This document shows positions 43,068-52,540 of a stretch of 64,000 bases of DNA, one piece after another. Source of the DNA: Streptomyces rishiriensis (GTDB lineage: Bacteria; Actinomycetota; Actinomycetes; Streptomycetales; Streptomycetaceae). The number at the start of each line of letters is the position of its first letter. The stretch's first letter is position 1. The position numbers and the translations under genes were made by a program. The notes under the pieces were generated by a model. That model did no database searches, was not told the DNA's origin, and worked only from the letters and a program-made list of their open reading frames with translations. The stretch is from assembly GCF_030815485.1 (NCBI RefSeq), contig NZ_JAUSWV010000002.1, forward strand, positions 248,001 to 312,000. Reading direction: 5' to 3'.

Positions 43068-43748
43068 CTACGAAGCCAGCGCGTCGGCCTCGGCCGAGTG
43101 GGGTATGACGAAGAAGTCGGTGAGGAAGCAGGCGACGCTGCCGTCCGCCGCGCGGCCGATCCAGGTCGGATATGCGCCGTCGCCCCACCCGGACGTGAAC
43201 CCGGCGAGGTTGTGGCCGCCTTCGCCCTGGGCCATGAAGACGTCGGGTCCGTGCCCGACAGATTCCATGGCCGCCCACACCGCCCCTTCCTCGTCCTCCG
43301 TCCCCGGAAAAGCGTTCTCGGCCGAGGCGTCGTAGAAGCAACCGGTACCCGCGTCCACGCCGTAGCCGAAGTACTGCTCGTCACCCAGTTCCGCCGGATC
43401 CTGCCCGGGCAGCAGCGCAAGCTCCCACCCGGCCACCTCCACGTCACGTATCACCAGCCGGACAGCCGCGACGCGCGTGTGCGGGTGGGGCCCCGACTCC
43501 GCGCCTGGACGAACCAGCGTGGCGACGGCAGCGTCCACGGCGTAACGGCCGGGCTCCACCGCGACCGTGAACGGTTGTACGTCCCCACTGCCCAGGTACA
43601 CGAACGGGTCACACGCCACCACCTGACCCGAGGAAAGGGAGAGTTCGCCCACGCGCACCACGGTCAGCGTCCCGGTCAGGTCGCTTCCGCAAGCGAAGGA
43701 ACTCCCGTCGATGAAGTACCGGGAGTAGTCGGGCGCGGTGATGGGCAT
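43068..43748 (-). CDS. DUF4241 domain protein
   Basis: The product is 226 residues. YFGYGVDAGTGCFYDASAEN, HNLAGFTSGWGDGAYPTWIG and GSVACFLTDFFVIP are the DUF4241 signature. The N-terminal half is beta-rich (LSLSSGQVVACDPFVYLGSG, FTVAVEPGRYAVDAAVATLV). Soluble; function unknown. In this genus such proteins are single genes, sometimes near toxin-like loci. Confidence 0.85.
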   Translation of the reverse strand: MPITAPDYSRYFIDGSSFACGSDLTGTLTVVRVGELSLSSGQVVACDPFVYLGSGDVQPFTVAVEPGRYAVDAAVATLVRPGAESGPHPHTRVAAVRLVIRDVEVAGWELALLPGQDPAELGDEQYFGYGVDAGTGCFYDASAENAFPGTEDEEGAVWAAMESVGHGPDVFMAQGEGGHNLAGFTSGWGDGAYPTWIGRAADGSVACFLTDFFVIPHSAEADALAS

Positions 43749-43799
43749 GCGAGGAACCTCCGTGAACCGGTGCGTGTTCGATGGATCCTAGAAGCAGGC

Positions 43800-44023
43800 A
43801 CTGACATTGATGCTGATACTCGGGTTCCGGTGGTCGTGACCCGGGCACTGACTGACGCCCTGCTGGACTGTCTTCGCGTTGTTCTGTCCGGCCGCCGGGA
43901 TCTGTTCTCATGGCCCCGGCCGGGCGGAACATGACCTGATAGGAGCTTGGTCAGAAGCCCCTTCAATGTCCTGTCTGCGCCACCCGGCCGGCGCCTACCT
44001 TCGGCTGGGAAGGCTGTATCAGC
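43800..44023 (+). ncRNA. Candidate bridge-RNA region of the second IS110 element
   Basis: The gene-free 220 bp before the IS110 transposase contain several short dyads (e.g. GGCCGCCGGG / CCCCGGCC near 43893-43925) and a conserved-looking leader, TGATAGGAGCTTGGTCAGAA. The function is assigned only by analogy with IS110 elements that carry a 5' bridge RNA. Confidence 0.25.
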
Positions 44024-45238
44024 ATGACATCAGAGGGTGCGGCGGACATCGTGGACCAGGATGTGTTCGGCGGGGTCGACTCCCACACCGACACCGTCCA
44101 CGTCGCTGTCATCAGCGACAACGGAGGCCATCTCGCCGACGCGGAGTTCGCCACCACCACCGCCGGATACGCGGCGGCCCTGGCCTTCCTGACCGCCCAC
44201 GGGCGGGTGATCGCGGTCGGGGTGGAAGGCACCTCGTCCTACGGGGCCGGCTTCACCCGGACTGCCCGCTCTCACGGACACCAGGTCATCGAGGTCAACC
44301 GCCCCGACAAGGCCGAACGTCGCCGCACCGGCAAGTCCGACCCCATCGACGCCTACGCCGCCGCACGCGCCGCCCTGTCCGGACGCGCCACCAGTTCCCC
44401 CAAGGACGACACGGTCGGTGGGATACGCGCCTTGCACAACACCGCCCGCTCGGCCGTCAAGGCCCGCACCGCCGCGCTCAACCAGATCGGCCAGGTCCTC
44501 GTCACCGCTCCGGAGGCGATCCGCTCGAAGTACGGGCAGCTCAAGGGCACCGACCGCACCGAGGCCCTGGCTCGGCTGCGACCGGCCGGCGACGCCCTGC
44601 ACACCGCTGTCCTGACCGCGCTGAAAAGCCTCGCCCGCCGCGTCAAGGAACTCACTGCCGAGCACGAGACGCTGACGCGGGCCCTGGATGCCGAAGTCAC
44701 CACACACAACCCCGGCCTGCGGGCGACCTACGGTGTCGGCCCCGACACCGCCGCGCAGCTGCTGATCACCGCGGGCGGCAATCCCGAACGGATGCGAACC
44801 GAGGCGTCCTTCGCGGCTCTGTGCGGAGCCGCCCCGGTCCCCGCATCCAGCGGCCGAACCAACCGCCACCGCCTCTCCAGGGGCGGGGACCGGACCGCCA
44901 ACTCCGCGCTCTACCGCATCGCCCTGGTCCGTATGTCCGGCGACGTCCGAACTCGCGCCTACGTCACACGGCAAGTCGCCGCCGGACGGACGAAGAAAGA
45001 GATTATCCGGATGTTGAAGCGGGCCATCACTCGGGAGATGTTCCGCTGTCTCACCACCACGCTCAACATTCCAGGCATAGCCGACCTACGGCCTCTGCGG
45101 CAGGCCAAGAACATCACCCTCACCACCGTCGCCCAGCACTTCGGCGTCTGGCCCACCACCATCTCCAGACTCGAAAGGGGACTCAGCAGGGACGACGACC
45201 TCGCTCACGCCTACCGCGACTGGCTCCGAGCCGCTTGA
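44024..45238 (+). CDS. IS110-family transposase with C-terminal HTH
   Basis: The product is 404 residues. DEDD residues: VFGGVDSHTDTVHVAV, VIAVGVEGTSSYGAGF, RRTGKSDPIDAYAAARAAL. The Tnp20 part has LRATYGVGPDTAAQLLITAG and APVPASSGRTNRHRLSRGGD, with a candidate nucleophile Ser. After the usual end the chain continues with KNITLTTVAQHFGVWPTTIS and RLERGLSRDDDLAHAYRDWL, a Cro/CI-type helix-turn-helix. Unlike the IS110 at 18572, this one therefore carries an extra DNA-binding tail. Full-length. Confidence 0.92.
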   Translation: MTSEGAADIVDQDVFGGVDSHTDTVHVAVISDNGGHLADAEFATTTAGYAAALAFLTAHGRVIAVGVEGTSSYGAGFTRTARSHGHQVIEVNRPDKAERRRTGKSDPIDAYAAARAALSGRATSSPKDDTVGGIRALHNTARSAVKARTAALNQIGQVLVTAPEAIRSKYGQLKGTDRTEALARLRPAGDALHTAVLTALKSLARRVKELTAEHETLTRALDAEVTTHNPGLRATYGVGPDTAAQLLITAGGNPERMRTEASFAALCGAAPVPASSGRTNRHRLSRGGDRTANSALYRIALVRMSGDVRTRAYVTRQVAAGRTKKEIIRMLKRAITREMFRCLTTTLNIPGIADLRPLRQAKNITLTTVAQHFGVWPTTISRLERGLSRDDDLAHAYRDWLRAA

Positions 45239-45688
45239 CAGCAATAGGAGCATCATCGCCCGCGCCCCTGCGCTGCATCGCGGGAACACCGGCTCTGGGT
45301 GATGACGGTGACGGCATGCAGGCAAGGTCCCGGAGTTGGTGGACCCACTCCCGGAGCTGGTGGACCACTCCAACATCCGGGCGGGCCGCCAGGGATCAGG
45401 GGAAGATCGGTCTGGGGGATCCTGCGCGGACAGATTGCTACGGCTCCGGCTCCCACCAGCTGTCGCCGGCAGGACAACGCAGGCTCGTGTTGGCGCAGGA
45501 GCTGCACCAGGGCCGGCTCCCTCCACAAGGGTGTCGGCTCTGCCGCTGACCAGCGTGCCGTGTGGACGCGTCCGATGACCGCCCGCGCCGGGCACGCGGA
45601 CACCACCGCGGGCCACCACGCAGGCGATGCCATCCGCCCGCTCATCGAGTGCATGTCCCCGAGCCAGGGCAGGACCGGACCGATCGAG
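45239..45688. other. Non-coding stretch downstream of IS110
   Basis: No supported gene. Two tandem copies of an about 20-bp unit (CCCGGAGTTGGTGGACCCAC and CCCGGAGCTGGTGGACCACT) lie at about 45329-45369. Confidence 0.4.
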
Positions 45689-46564
45689 TCAGCGGGAATC
45701 CGTTGCGTCGTCCTCGGCCGGGCCGGGGGCTGCCGTGTTTTCGGCGGCCTGGGCTGCGGCTCGTTCCGCACGGAGTTCTTCGGCGACCTCGTAGGCCCGG
45801 CCCGGGTCGTAGACGGTGACCGAAGTGCCAGGGCTGTACATCGCGGCGGCCCGGGGCGTGTACCCATAGGTTTCGACGCCGCGCTGGGCGGCTATGCCGT
45901 CGACCTCGCCGAGAGGTACCCGCCACAGCTCGGCGGTGCGGGACGGGGTCCACCACTCGTCCGGACGCAGGAAGTCGCGCTTGACCTCCGTCTGACGCTC
46001 CACCGCCACCTGGGCGCGGCCGAGTTGTTCGGTCAACCAGGCGGTCAGCGCCTGTGCGTCGACCCGAGAGAGCGGTGCGGACGTCGCCGGTTCGCACTCC
46101 ACCGTCTCGCTGCCGGTATGCAACACCACCTTGATCGACTGTCGCTGCCCCAGACTGAGTCGGTCGATGACGACGACTCGCTGCAGATCAGCCATCGCCA
46201 TGGTCGACGAACGCAGAAAGCGGGCGATCACGACCTGGGCCGGAGTCCCCAGGGGGCGGAGCTCGACCCACCGCACCGTCATGGAGACCGTGACGTACAT
46301 CATGGCCACGGTGAGCAGGACCACTGCGACGACCGTGAGCGCCAGTAGGACCCAGAAACTGCCCCAGAGGAATGAGCTCCCCGAGACCACGGCGGCCACC
46401 AGAGCGGCCAGCAGAAGTGGGGCTGCGACCATCGACGGGACCATGATGCTCCCGCCGAGCGCGACGGCCAGCTCGCGGAACCGGCTGGGCACGAACAGCA
46501 ACCGCCATCCGGCTGTCACGGGTGACACAACTTCCGCCAGCGGGCCGGGATGCTGAGTTTCCAT
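45689..46564 (-). CDS. Two-TM membrane protein of unknown function
   Basis: The product is 291 residues. Two helices lie near 40-62 (SMVAAPLLLAALVAAVVSGS) and 69-95 (FWVLLALTVVAVVLLTVAMM). A PH-like soluble part follows (VVVIDRLSLGQRQSIKVVLH, TVECEPATSAPLSRVDAQAL). The C-terminus has an acidic/Ala tail with an SRTAELWRVPLGEVDGIAAQ segment resembling a small DNA- or cofactor-binding helix pair. No family is recognised with confidence. Confidence 0.75.
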   Translation of the reverse strand: METQHPGPLAEVVSPVTAGWRLLFVPSRFRELAVALGGSIMVPSMVAAPLLLAALVAAVVSGSSFLWGSFWVLLALTVVAVVLLTVAMMYVTVSMTVRWVELRPLGTPAQVVIARFLRSSTMAMADLQRVVVIDRLSLGQRQSIKVVLHTGSETVECEPATSAPLSRVDAQALTAWLTEQLGRAQVAVERQTEVKRDFLRPDEWWTPSRTAELWRVPLGEVDGIAAQRGVETYGYTPRAAAMYSPGTSVTVYDPGRAYEVAEELRAERAAAQAAENTAAPGPAEDDATDSR

Positions 46565-46835
46565 GACTCAAAGGTAGGACCGTGCAAGGGAGTTCGTAAG
46601 GTTACAGCGAGCCGTACCTTCTCGAGAGTCAGCACGAGACCCATACGTACGGCCACGGCGGCAGTCCCCTCTGCCGGTGGTGCATGACCTCGGTCCTGCA
46701 GGGGTGGGGGCCGACTGTTCGCCACACCAGCACACGCGCCTGACTGCCGAGACCCGCGGCCGCCCGGCCGTTCGTGGCACACCGAGACGGCATGGCCCAT
46801 CTGGTGGAAGAGATCCCCGGTGACGTGACACCTGC
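46565..46835. other. Upstream region of the membrane-protein gene
   Basis: Nothing recognisable apart from the space needed for the minus-strand promoter. Confidence 0.3.
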
Positions 46836-47055
46836 CCCAGCCCGTGCTGCCTACCCCGACCGCCGACCCCGGCCCTGCCGCCCGGCTGGCCCGCGGAACC
46901 GAAGTGGGACGGCTACCGCGCCCAGTTCGCCCGCTACGCAGAACGACCGTGTACTCCTGCGCTCCGCCGGGGTACCGACATGACAAGCCTCCTTCCCGGA
47001 GATCCGGGCAGCAGCCGCGCACCTGCCCGACGACACCGGCCTGGACGGGATTAGG
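46836..47055 (+). pseudogene. ATP-dependent DNA ligase, active-site fragment
   Basis: WPAEPKWDGYRAQFARYAE contains the KxDG adenylation motif with its upstream Trp-Pro-x-Glu-Pro context. In shifted frames follow DRVLLRSAG, RRGTDMTSL and FPEIRAAAAHLPDDTGLDG, as in small actinomycete ATP ligases. Only 70 codons with two or three frame changes remain. Confidence 0.65.
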
Positions 47056-47302
47056 TGATCTGTACTGGTGTCTCAGACCCAAGGTGTCTCAGTGGGTCAG
47101 CGCACCAGGCAAGGGGGCTCTCACAGTACCTGTATCACCAGGGTCTCCCAGACGTCCAAGACGCCTGTCAACCTGGTTGAGTCGAAAGCGCCGACAACGC
47201 TCCATGGACACGCACTGCAGCTTTACCCCATCAGTTCAATCAGCTGCCTCGAATCCGCGACCATGTCGGCCCATTTTTCCACGACAGAAGGGACGGAGAC
47301 CA
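47056..47302. promoter_or_regulatory. Upstream region of the RhlG-like SDR
   Basis: These 247 bp between the ligase relic and the SDR ATG have no gene. They presumably hold the SDR promoter; no operator is obvious. Confidence 0.3.
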
Positions 47303-48109
47303 ATGGCGGACAATCAATGCACCACTCACACAGAACTTTTCGATCTGCGTGGGAAGTACGCCCTTGTCACTGGCGGCACCAGGGGAATTGGGATGATGAT
47401 AGCGCGCGGCCTTCTCCAGGCGGGCGCCCGCGTCGTCATCAGCTCACGCAAGGCAGACAGGTGCGCGGAGGCACAGCGTCTGCTGTCCGAATTCGGCGAC
47501 GTTCAGGCAATCCCCGCCGACCTGTCCAGGCACGACGAGTGTCAGCGCCTCGCTGATCTTGTCAAGGCTGACTCGGAACGGTTGGACATCCTCGTCAACA
47601 ACGCGGGAGCCATGTGGCGCGAGCCGCTGGAGACGTTCCCGGACGAGGCCTGGGACGCAGTGATCGACCTCAACCTCAAGTCGCCGTTCTGGCTGGTGCA
47701 GGCGCTGCTCCCCGCACTTCGCAAGGCGGGCACCGCCGATGATCCCGCGCGGATCATCAACATCGGCAGTATCGCCGCCATCCACGTCGCCCAGGCGCCC
47801 AACTACTCGTACGCCAGCGGCAAAGCGGCACTCCATCAACTCACCAGAGTGCTTGCCAGAGAGCTGGGCCCACAGCACGTCACGGTGAACGCGGTAGCAC
47901 CGGGAGTGTTCCCGTCGCAGATGATGGCGTCCACGCTCGACGCCATCGGCGACACGATCGCTGCGGCGGCCCCTCTGCGCCGGCTCGGCCGCGACGACGA
48001 CATGGCGGGTATCGCCGTGTTTCTCGCCAGCCGGGCTGGGTCCTACCTCACGGGCACCATCATCCCGGTAGACGGCGGCACCGCGACGACCGCATCGGGT
48101 ACCCCTTAG
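47303..48109 (+). CDS. SDR oxidoreductase, RhlG-like
   Basis: The product is 268 residues from MADNQCTTHTELFDLRGKYA (GGAGA just upstream). LVTGGTRGIGMMIARGLLQA is the NADP(H) site, LVNNAGAMWREPLETFPDEA the structural NNAG, and NYSYASGKAALHQLTRVLAR the YxxxK catalytic pair; TGTIIPVDGG closes the fold. The spacing and GD-QAIPADLS segment resemble RhlG-type beta-ketoacyl reductases. A XRE regulator gene starts 29 bp downstream, same strand, probably an operon. Confidence 0.9.
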   Translation: MADNQCTTHTELFDLRGKYALVTGGTRGIGMMIARGLLQAGARVVISSRKADRCAEAQRLLSEFGDVQAIPADLSRHDECQRLADLVKADSERLDILVNNAGAMWREPLETFPDEAWDAVIDLNLKSPFWLVQALLPALRKAGTADDPARIINIGSIAAIHVAQAPNYSYASGKAALHQLTRVLARELGPQHVTVNAVAPGVFPSQMMASTLDAIGDTIAAAAPLRRLGRDDDMAGIAVFLASRAGSYLTGTIIPVDGGTATTASGTP

Positions 48110-48138
48110 ATCGGGCTTACGGTGAGGGGATGGCCACG

Positions 48139-49023
48139 ATGGATCTACGCACCCAGATACGGGAGTTCCTCAGCTCGCGTCGCGCCCGCATCACACCCGA
48201 GCAGACGGGCCTGGCCGCTTACGGCGGCAACCGCCGGGTCAAAGGTCTGCGCCGCGAGGAGGTAGCGCTGCTGGCGGGGGTATCGGTCGACTACTACGTG
48301 CGCATGGAGCGCGGCAGCCTCGCCGGTGCTTCCGATGGCGTGCTCGAGGCGTTGGCCGCTGCCTTGCAACTCGACGAGGCCGAGCGTGACCACCTGTTCC
48401 ATCTCGCGCGTCAATCCGGGGCGCCCAGCGGCCCACGCCGGCGCAGGCCTGCCGTGACGGTGCGCTCGACGTTGCGACAGGTGCTCGACGCGATCTCCGA
48501 TGCGCCGGCCTGGATCGGTAACGCCCGTTATGACGTGCTCGCCATGAATCAACTCGGTCGTGCGCTGTATTCACCGGTGCTGGCCGGCCCGCGACGGCCC
48601 GCTAACACAGCGCGGTTCGTCTATCTGAACCCCGAGGTGGCCAGAGATTTCTTTGTCGACTACGACCGAATTGCCGGTGACGTGGCCGCGAAGCTACGCA
48701 TGGAAGCCGGCCGCAATCCGCATGACGAGGAGCTGATCGCCCTAGTCGGCGAACTGTCAACGTGCAGTGAGCTATTTCGGCAGCGGTGGGCATCTCAGGA
48801 CGTGCGGCTGCACCGGTCCGGCCGCAAGCGTGTGCGCCATCCGATCGTGGGCCGACTCGACTTGGATGTGGAGTCCCTGGAACTGCCCGCCGAACCCGGC
48901 TTGCACTTCATCGTCTACACCGCACCCGCGGGCACGCCGACCGCTGACAATTTGGCGCTCCTGGCGTCGTGGGCGGCCACCCAACAGACGCTGGCGACCG
49001 AGATCGAAGCACACAACGGATAG
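48139..49023 (+). CDS. XRE regulator with MmyB-like sensor domain
   Basis: The product is 294 residues; the ATG at 48139 has GAGGGG nine bases before it, whereas the ATG at 48130 would touch the ribosome site. HTH: GLRREEVALLAGVSVDYYVR, MERGSLAGASDGVLEALAAA. The MmyB-like ligand domain (PAWIGNARYDVLAMNQLGRA, FVYLNPEVARDFFVDYDRIA) is the usual partner and probably binds a fatty or small molecule. It likely controls the preceding RhlG-like SDR. Confidence 0.9.
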   Translation: MDLRTQIREFLSSRRARITPEQTGLAAYGGNRRVKGLRREEVALLAGVSVDYYVRMERGSLAGASDGVLEALAAALQLDEAERDHLFHLARQSGAPSGPRRRRPAVTVRSTLRQVLDAISDAPAWIGNARYDVLAMNQLGRALYSPVLAGPRRPANTARFVYLNPEVARDFFVDYDRIAGDVAAKLRMEAGRNPHDEELIALVGELSTCSELFRQRWASQDVRLHRSGRKRVRHPIVGRLDLDVESLELPAEPGLHFIVYTAPAGTPTADNLALLASWAATQQTLATEIEAHNG

Positions 49024-49331
49024 TCCGACCCCTTCAGCCGTACTAGTGGGCGGACCATGACGTGGGGCGACAATCGCAGATGATGCAGCCCCTACTCGAA
49101 GACCACGCCGAGCACCTGGCCAAGGCAATCGACAGCTACCCACCACGCCGTCGGTGACAACCCGCGGGTCTCCCCGCGTGACCCGTGCGGCGGGCCGCTC
49201 GACGGGATCGCCGTCCGTGGGGCGTCGTCTCGTGCGTCCGCCACACGCGGCGCCGACCGCCGGAGGCCGGGCGATGTATCTCTGCAACAGCACTTGATCT
49301 GGAGTGCGCACCAGATCCGAGGATGGTGGGC
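49024..49331. other. Intergenic stretch
   Basis: A short scrap, MQPLLEDHAEHLAKAIDSYP, at 49082 ends at TGA 49157 and is not recognised. The remainder holds the promoter of the next gene. Confidence 0.3.
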
Positions 49332-50276
49332 ATGGACCTCAACATCACCGGCCCCCAGTTCGTCCTCGGCACGATGGACTTCGGCACCCGAGTCGGCCCG
49401 GACGACGCTTTCGCGATCCTCGACTCCTTCGTCGCCGGCGGCGGTGTCTGGCTCGACACCGCGAACTGCTACTCCTTCTGGGCCGATCCGAGCGGCGTCG
49501 GCGGCGCCAGCGAGCGGGTCATTGGAGCGTGGCTCCGTGCCCGCCCCGGCGCGCGCGACGCGGTGCGGATCGCGACGAAGGTCCGACAGAATCCGCTCGT
49601 CCCGCACTCCTGGCCGCAGAGCGCCGAAGGCCTTTCCGCCCGTGCCGTGCAGACCGGCGTCGAGGAGAGCCTGGGGCGTCTCGGAGTCGATCACGTCGAT
49701 CTGCTCTGGGCCCACGCCGAAGACCGCACCGTGCCGCTGGAGGAGACCGTCGGTGCTTTCGGCGCGCTGGTCGCGAAGGGAGCGGCTCGGCGGGTCGGGG
49801 CGGCCAATCATGCCGCCTGGCGCGTCGAGCGCGCCCGGTCGCTGGCCCGGGAGCAGGGCGTGGAACCTTGGTCGGCCTTGCAGTTGCGTCACTCATTGGT
49901 CCAGCCGCGCCCCCTCACCCTTCTCGCGGAGGCGGGTCATCGCCTGCTCGCCGATGAGGACCTGGACTTCGCGCGGTCGGAGCGGCTCAGCGTGTGGTCG
50001 TACACCTCGCTGATGTGGGGTTCCTACGTGCGCGCGGACAAGCCGCTTCCGCAGACTTATGATCATCCGGGCACTGCCCGGGTGCTCTCGGTCCTTGAGG
50101 ACATGGCCGGCGAGCTGTCGGCCACGAAGAACCAGGTCGTCCTCGCGTGGCTGATACGGCAGGGGATCGACCCCATCGTCGGTGCGAGCCGGGTGGAGCA
50201 GATCGAGGAGGCACTCGCCGCACGCCGTGTGCAGCTCGATGACGAGCACCTGGCGCGCTTCGCCGAAGCGCGGTAG
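49332..50276 (+). CDS. Aldo/keto reductase
   Basis: The product is 314 residues from MDLNITGPQFVLGTMDFGTR (an ATG nine bases earlier is possible). Asp and Tyr of the tetrad: VWLDTANCYSFW. Lys in VRIATKVRQNP, His in VDLLWAHAEDRTVPLEET. NADP end: QGIDPIVGASRVEQIEEALA. Followed 22 bp later by a MerR gene in the same direction, which is probably its regulator. Confidence 0.9.
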   Translation: MDLNITGPQFVLGTMDFGTRVGPDDAFAILDSFVAGGGVWLDTANCYSFWADPSGVGGASERVIGAWLRARPGARDAVRIATKVRQNPLVPHSWPQSAEGLSARAVQTGVEESLGRLGVDHVDLLWAHAEDRTVPLEETVGAFGALVAKGAARRVGAANHAAWRVERARSLAREQGVEPWSALQLRHSLVQPRPLTLLAEAGHRLLADEDLDFARSERLSVWSYTSLMWGSYVRADKPLPQTYDHPGTARVLSVLEDMAGELSATKNQVVLAWLIRQGIDPIVGASRVEQIEEALAARRVQLDDEHLARFAEAR

Positions 50277-50298
50277 CAGCGGTCGGAAAGGGAACCCC

Positions 50299-50649
50299 GT
50301 GACCACCTTCCTCACTCCGGCGGCAGTTGCCGACCGCACCGGCGTCTCCCTCGACACGCTGCGCTACTACGAGCGCGAAGGGCTGATCGGCCCGATCAAA
50401 CGCTCCGTCGGCGGACACAGGCAGTACACCGAGGACGACGTCTTCTGGATCGGTCTGGTCACGTGCTTTCGTGAGGCCGGCCTCGGCATCGCGGACCTGC
50501 GGGGATTCGTCGCCATCCTGCGCGCCGACCATTCTGCGCAGGACCGGGTCGCCTTCCTCCGCGAGCGCCGTGCCGCCCTGGAACAGCGAGTCGCGGCGCT
50601 GTCCCGGGCCATGGAGGTCCTCGACGACAAAATCGCCTACTACAGCTGA
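50299..50649 (+). CDS. MerR-family regulator
   Basis: The product is 116 residues, GTG start. TPAAVADRTGVSLDTLRYYE, REGLIGPIKRSVGGHRQYTE and DDVFWIGLVTCFREAGLGIA are the MerR winged helix. The coiled-coil dimer helix (RVAFLRERRAALEQRVAALS) follows. There is no Cys cluster, so it is not a metal sensor; it belongs to the small-molecule/redox subgroup (SoxR/NolA-like). Co-transcribed with the reductase. Confidence 0.9.
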   Translation: MTTFLTPAAVADRTGVSLDTLRYYEREGLIGPIKRSVGGHRQYTEDDVFWIGLVTCFREAGLGIADLRGFVAILRADHSAQDRVAFLRERRAALEQRVAALSRAMEVLDDKIAYYS

Positions 50650-50802
50650 GCGCAGAGGGCCCCCTCGGCACTCGGTTTGGCGAGTTGAGCAGGGTATGGG
50701 TGAGCCTTGTTGTCGATGTCGGTTGGGGCGCTGCCGAAGATGCCCGGTACCTGCGGCCGCTGCGCGACGCTGAGCGGTACCGGGTCTGGATCGGTCACCG
50801 GG

Positions 50803-51414
50803 CTACCGGACCCCGGGACCGGGAGCCGGCGAGGTCCGCGGCCGCAGTCGTTCGCCCTGCGGCCCGAACAGGATCAGGTACTCGACCGGCCCGCCGGGAC
50901 CGGCGTTCGCCACCCCGTGCGGGGTGCGGGTGTCGAACTCGGCGACGTCCCCGGCGGCCAGGACAAGATCCTGGTTGCCGAGCGCGAGCCACAGCCGCCC
51001 GTACAGAACGCACAGCCACTCGTAGCCCTCGTGAGAGACCTGCCGGGGCCGCGCGGGCGGATCCTCGACGCCGGGCAGTACGTGCTTGTGGGCGTGCAAG
51101 CCACCGACGTACCGGGTCAGCGGCAGCACCGCCTTGTCGTCGCCGAAACTCAGCGGCGCCGAGGTGCGCGGCTCGGCCACCGGGACGGGTGCGGTACCGG
51201 CCAGCTCGTCCAGGGAGACGCCGTACTCCTTCGCCAGCCGCAGCAGCACCTCCAGGGTGGGCTTGCGCCGGCCGGTCTCGATCCGCGACAGCGTGCTCGG
51301 CGAGATGCCGGTCGCGCAACTGGTACCGGCGAGCGTGGCGCCGTGCTGCTCACGCACGGCTCGCAGCCTGGGCCCCATCGCCGCCAGTATGCCGTCGAGG
51401 TCCTCGCCTGCCAC
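50803..51414 (-). CDS. XRE-cupin transcriptional regulator
   Basis: The product is 203 residues. The GTG at 51414 has GGAGCGGGA upstream. The N-terminal HTH reads TLAGTSCATGISPSTLSRIE, TGRRKPTLEVLLRLAKEYGV. The C-terminal cupin has SHEGYEWLCVLYGRLWLALG and VLAAGDVAEFDTRTPHGVAN with the conserved His-Glu-His set partly present. Divergent from the epoxide hydrolase (139 bp between starts), it is a likely repressor of that gene. Confidence 0.9.
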   Translation of the reverse strand: MAGEDLDGILAAMGPRLRAVREQHGATLAGTSCATGISPSTLSRIETGRRKPTLEVLLRLAKEYGVSLDELAGTAPVPVAEPRTSAPLSFGDDKAVLPLTRYVGGLHAHKHVLPGVEDPPARPRQVSHEGYEWLCVLYGRLWLALGNQDLVLAAGDVAEFDTRTPHGVANAGPGGPVEYLILFGPQGERLRPRTSPAPGPGVR

Positions 51415-51553
51415 GGTTCCCGCTCCTTCCAGCCGCACCGCTCAACCGCCCTACCTGCGATCTTGCCAGATTGGCAACGCTGATGGCGGCGGGAGGCCTC
51501 CGCGCCGCATGATCGACGGGTAGCCGTGTCTGCCCGCGAACCGAGGAGAATCC

Positions 51554-52540
51554 ATGCAGCCCGAGCCGACCGCCGAGCTCCGCCACCGCACCGTCGAGGC
51601 CCCGGCCGGCCGCTTGCACCTGGTCGAGCAGGGCACCGGCCCGCTCGTCCTGCTCGTGCACGGCTTCCCCGAGTCCTGGTACTCCTGGCGCCGCCAGCTC
51701 CCGGCCCTCGCCGCCGCCGGCTATCGGGCGGTGGCGATCGACGTGCGCGGCTACGGCCGCTCCTCCAAGCCCGCCGCGACCGACGCCTACCGGATGCTCG
51801 ACCTGGTGCAGGACAACGTCGCCGCGGTGCGCGCCCTCGGCGAGGAGAGCGCGGTGGTCGTCGGCCACGACTGGGGCTCCGACATCGCCGCCTTCTCCGC
51901 CCTGCTCCACCCCGAGGTCTTCCGCGCCGTCGGCCTGCTGAGCGTCCCCTACGCGCCGCCGGGCGGTCCCCGCCCCACCGATGTCTTCGGCCGGATCGGC
52001 GGCCCGGAGCACGAGTTCTACGTCTCCTACTTCCAGGAGCCCGGCCGCGCCGAGGCGGAGATCGAGCCCGACGTCCGGGGCTGGCTCGCCGGCTTCTACG
52101 CCGCACTGTCCGCCGACACCATGCCCGCCCAGGGCCGGCCCGACCCGCACTTCGTCACCCACGGCGGGCGGCTGCGCGACCGCTTTCCCGCCGGCCCGCT
52201 TCCCGCCTGGCTGAGCGAGGACGACCTCGACGTCTACGCCGCGGAGTTCGAGCACACGGGCCTGACCGGCGCCCTCAACCGCTACCGCAACATGGACCGT
52301 GACTGGGAGGACCTGGCCCCCCACCGCGGGGCTCCGATCAAGCAGCCGTCCCTGTTCATCGGCGGCACCCTGGACGCCTCCACCACCTGGATGGCCGACG
52401 CCATCAACGCCTACCCCACCACCCTCCCCGCCCTGTCCGCCTCCCACCTGCTGGAAGGCTGCGGCCACTGGATCCAGCAGGAACGCCCCGACGAGGTCAA
52501 CCGCCTGCTGACCGACTGGCTCACCGCCCTCCAGGGCTGA
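51554..52540 (+). CDS. Epoxide-hydrolase-like alpha/beta hydrolase
   Basis: The product is 328 residues with GAGGAG seven bases upstream. LVLLVHGFPESWYSWRRQLP holds the oxyanion HGFP. VVVGHDWGSD carries the nucleophile Asp106 in the usual GHDWG of epoxide hydrolases. EGCGHWIQQERPDEVNRLLT supplies the catalytic His near 308. A Tyr-rich cap (FYVSYFQEPGRAEAEIEPDV) fits epoxide opening. Cytosolic; substrate unknown. Divergent from the XRE-cupin regulator. Confidence 0.9.
   Translation: MQPEPTAELRHRTVEAPAGRLHLVEQGTGPLVLLVHGFPESWYSWRRQLPALAAAGYRAVAIDVRGYGRSSKPAATDAYRMLDLVQDNVAAVRALGEESAVVVGHDWGSDIAAFSALLHPEVFRAVGLLSVPYAPPGGPRPTDVFGRIGGPEHEFYVSYFQEPGRAEAEIEPDVRGWLAGFYAALSADTMPAQGRPDPHFVTHGGRLRDRFPAGPLPAWLSEDDLDVYAAEFEHTGLTGALNRYRNMDRDWEDLAPHRGAPIKQPSLFIGGTLDASTTWMADAINAYPTTLPALSASHLLEGCGHWIQQERPDEVNRLLTDWLTALQG

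Noticed and set aside
45329..45369. Two tandem 20-bp units reading RSWWTH / RSWWTTP
   Set aside because: Only two copies, no gene context and no spacing typical of iterons or CRISPR; likely a local duplication.
45253..45867. Minus-strand 204-codon frame after the IS110 element
   Set aside because: Arg/Pro-rich composition without motif or ribosome site; overlaps the C-terminal end of the membrane-protein gene.
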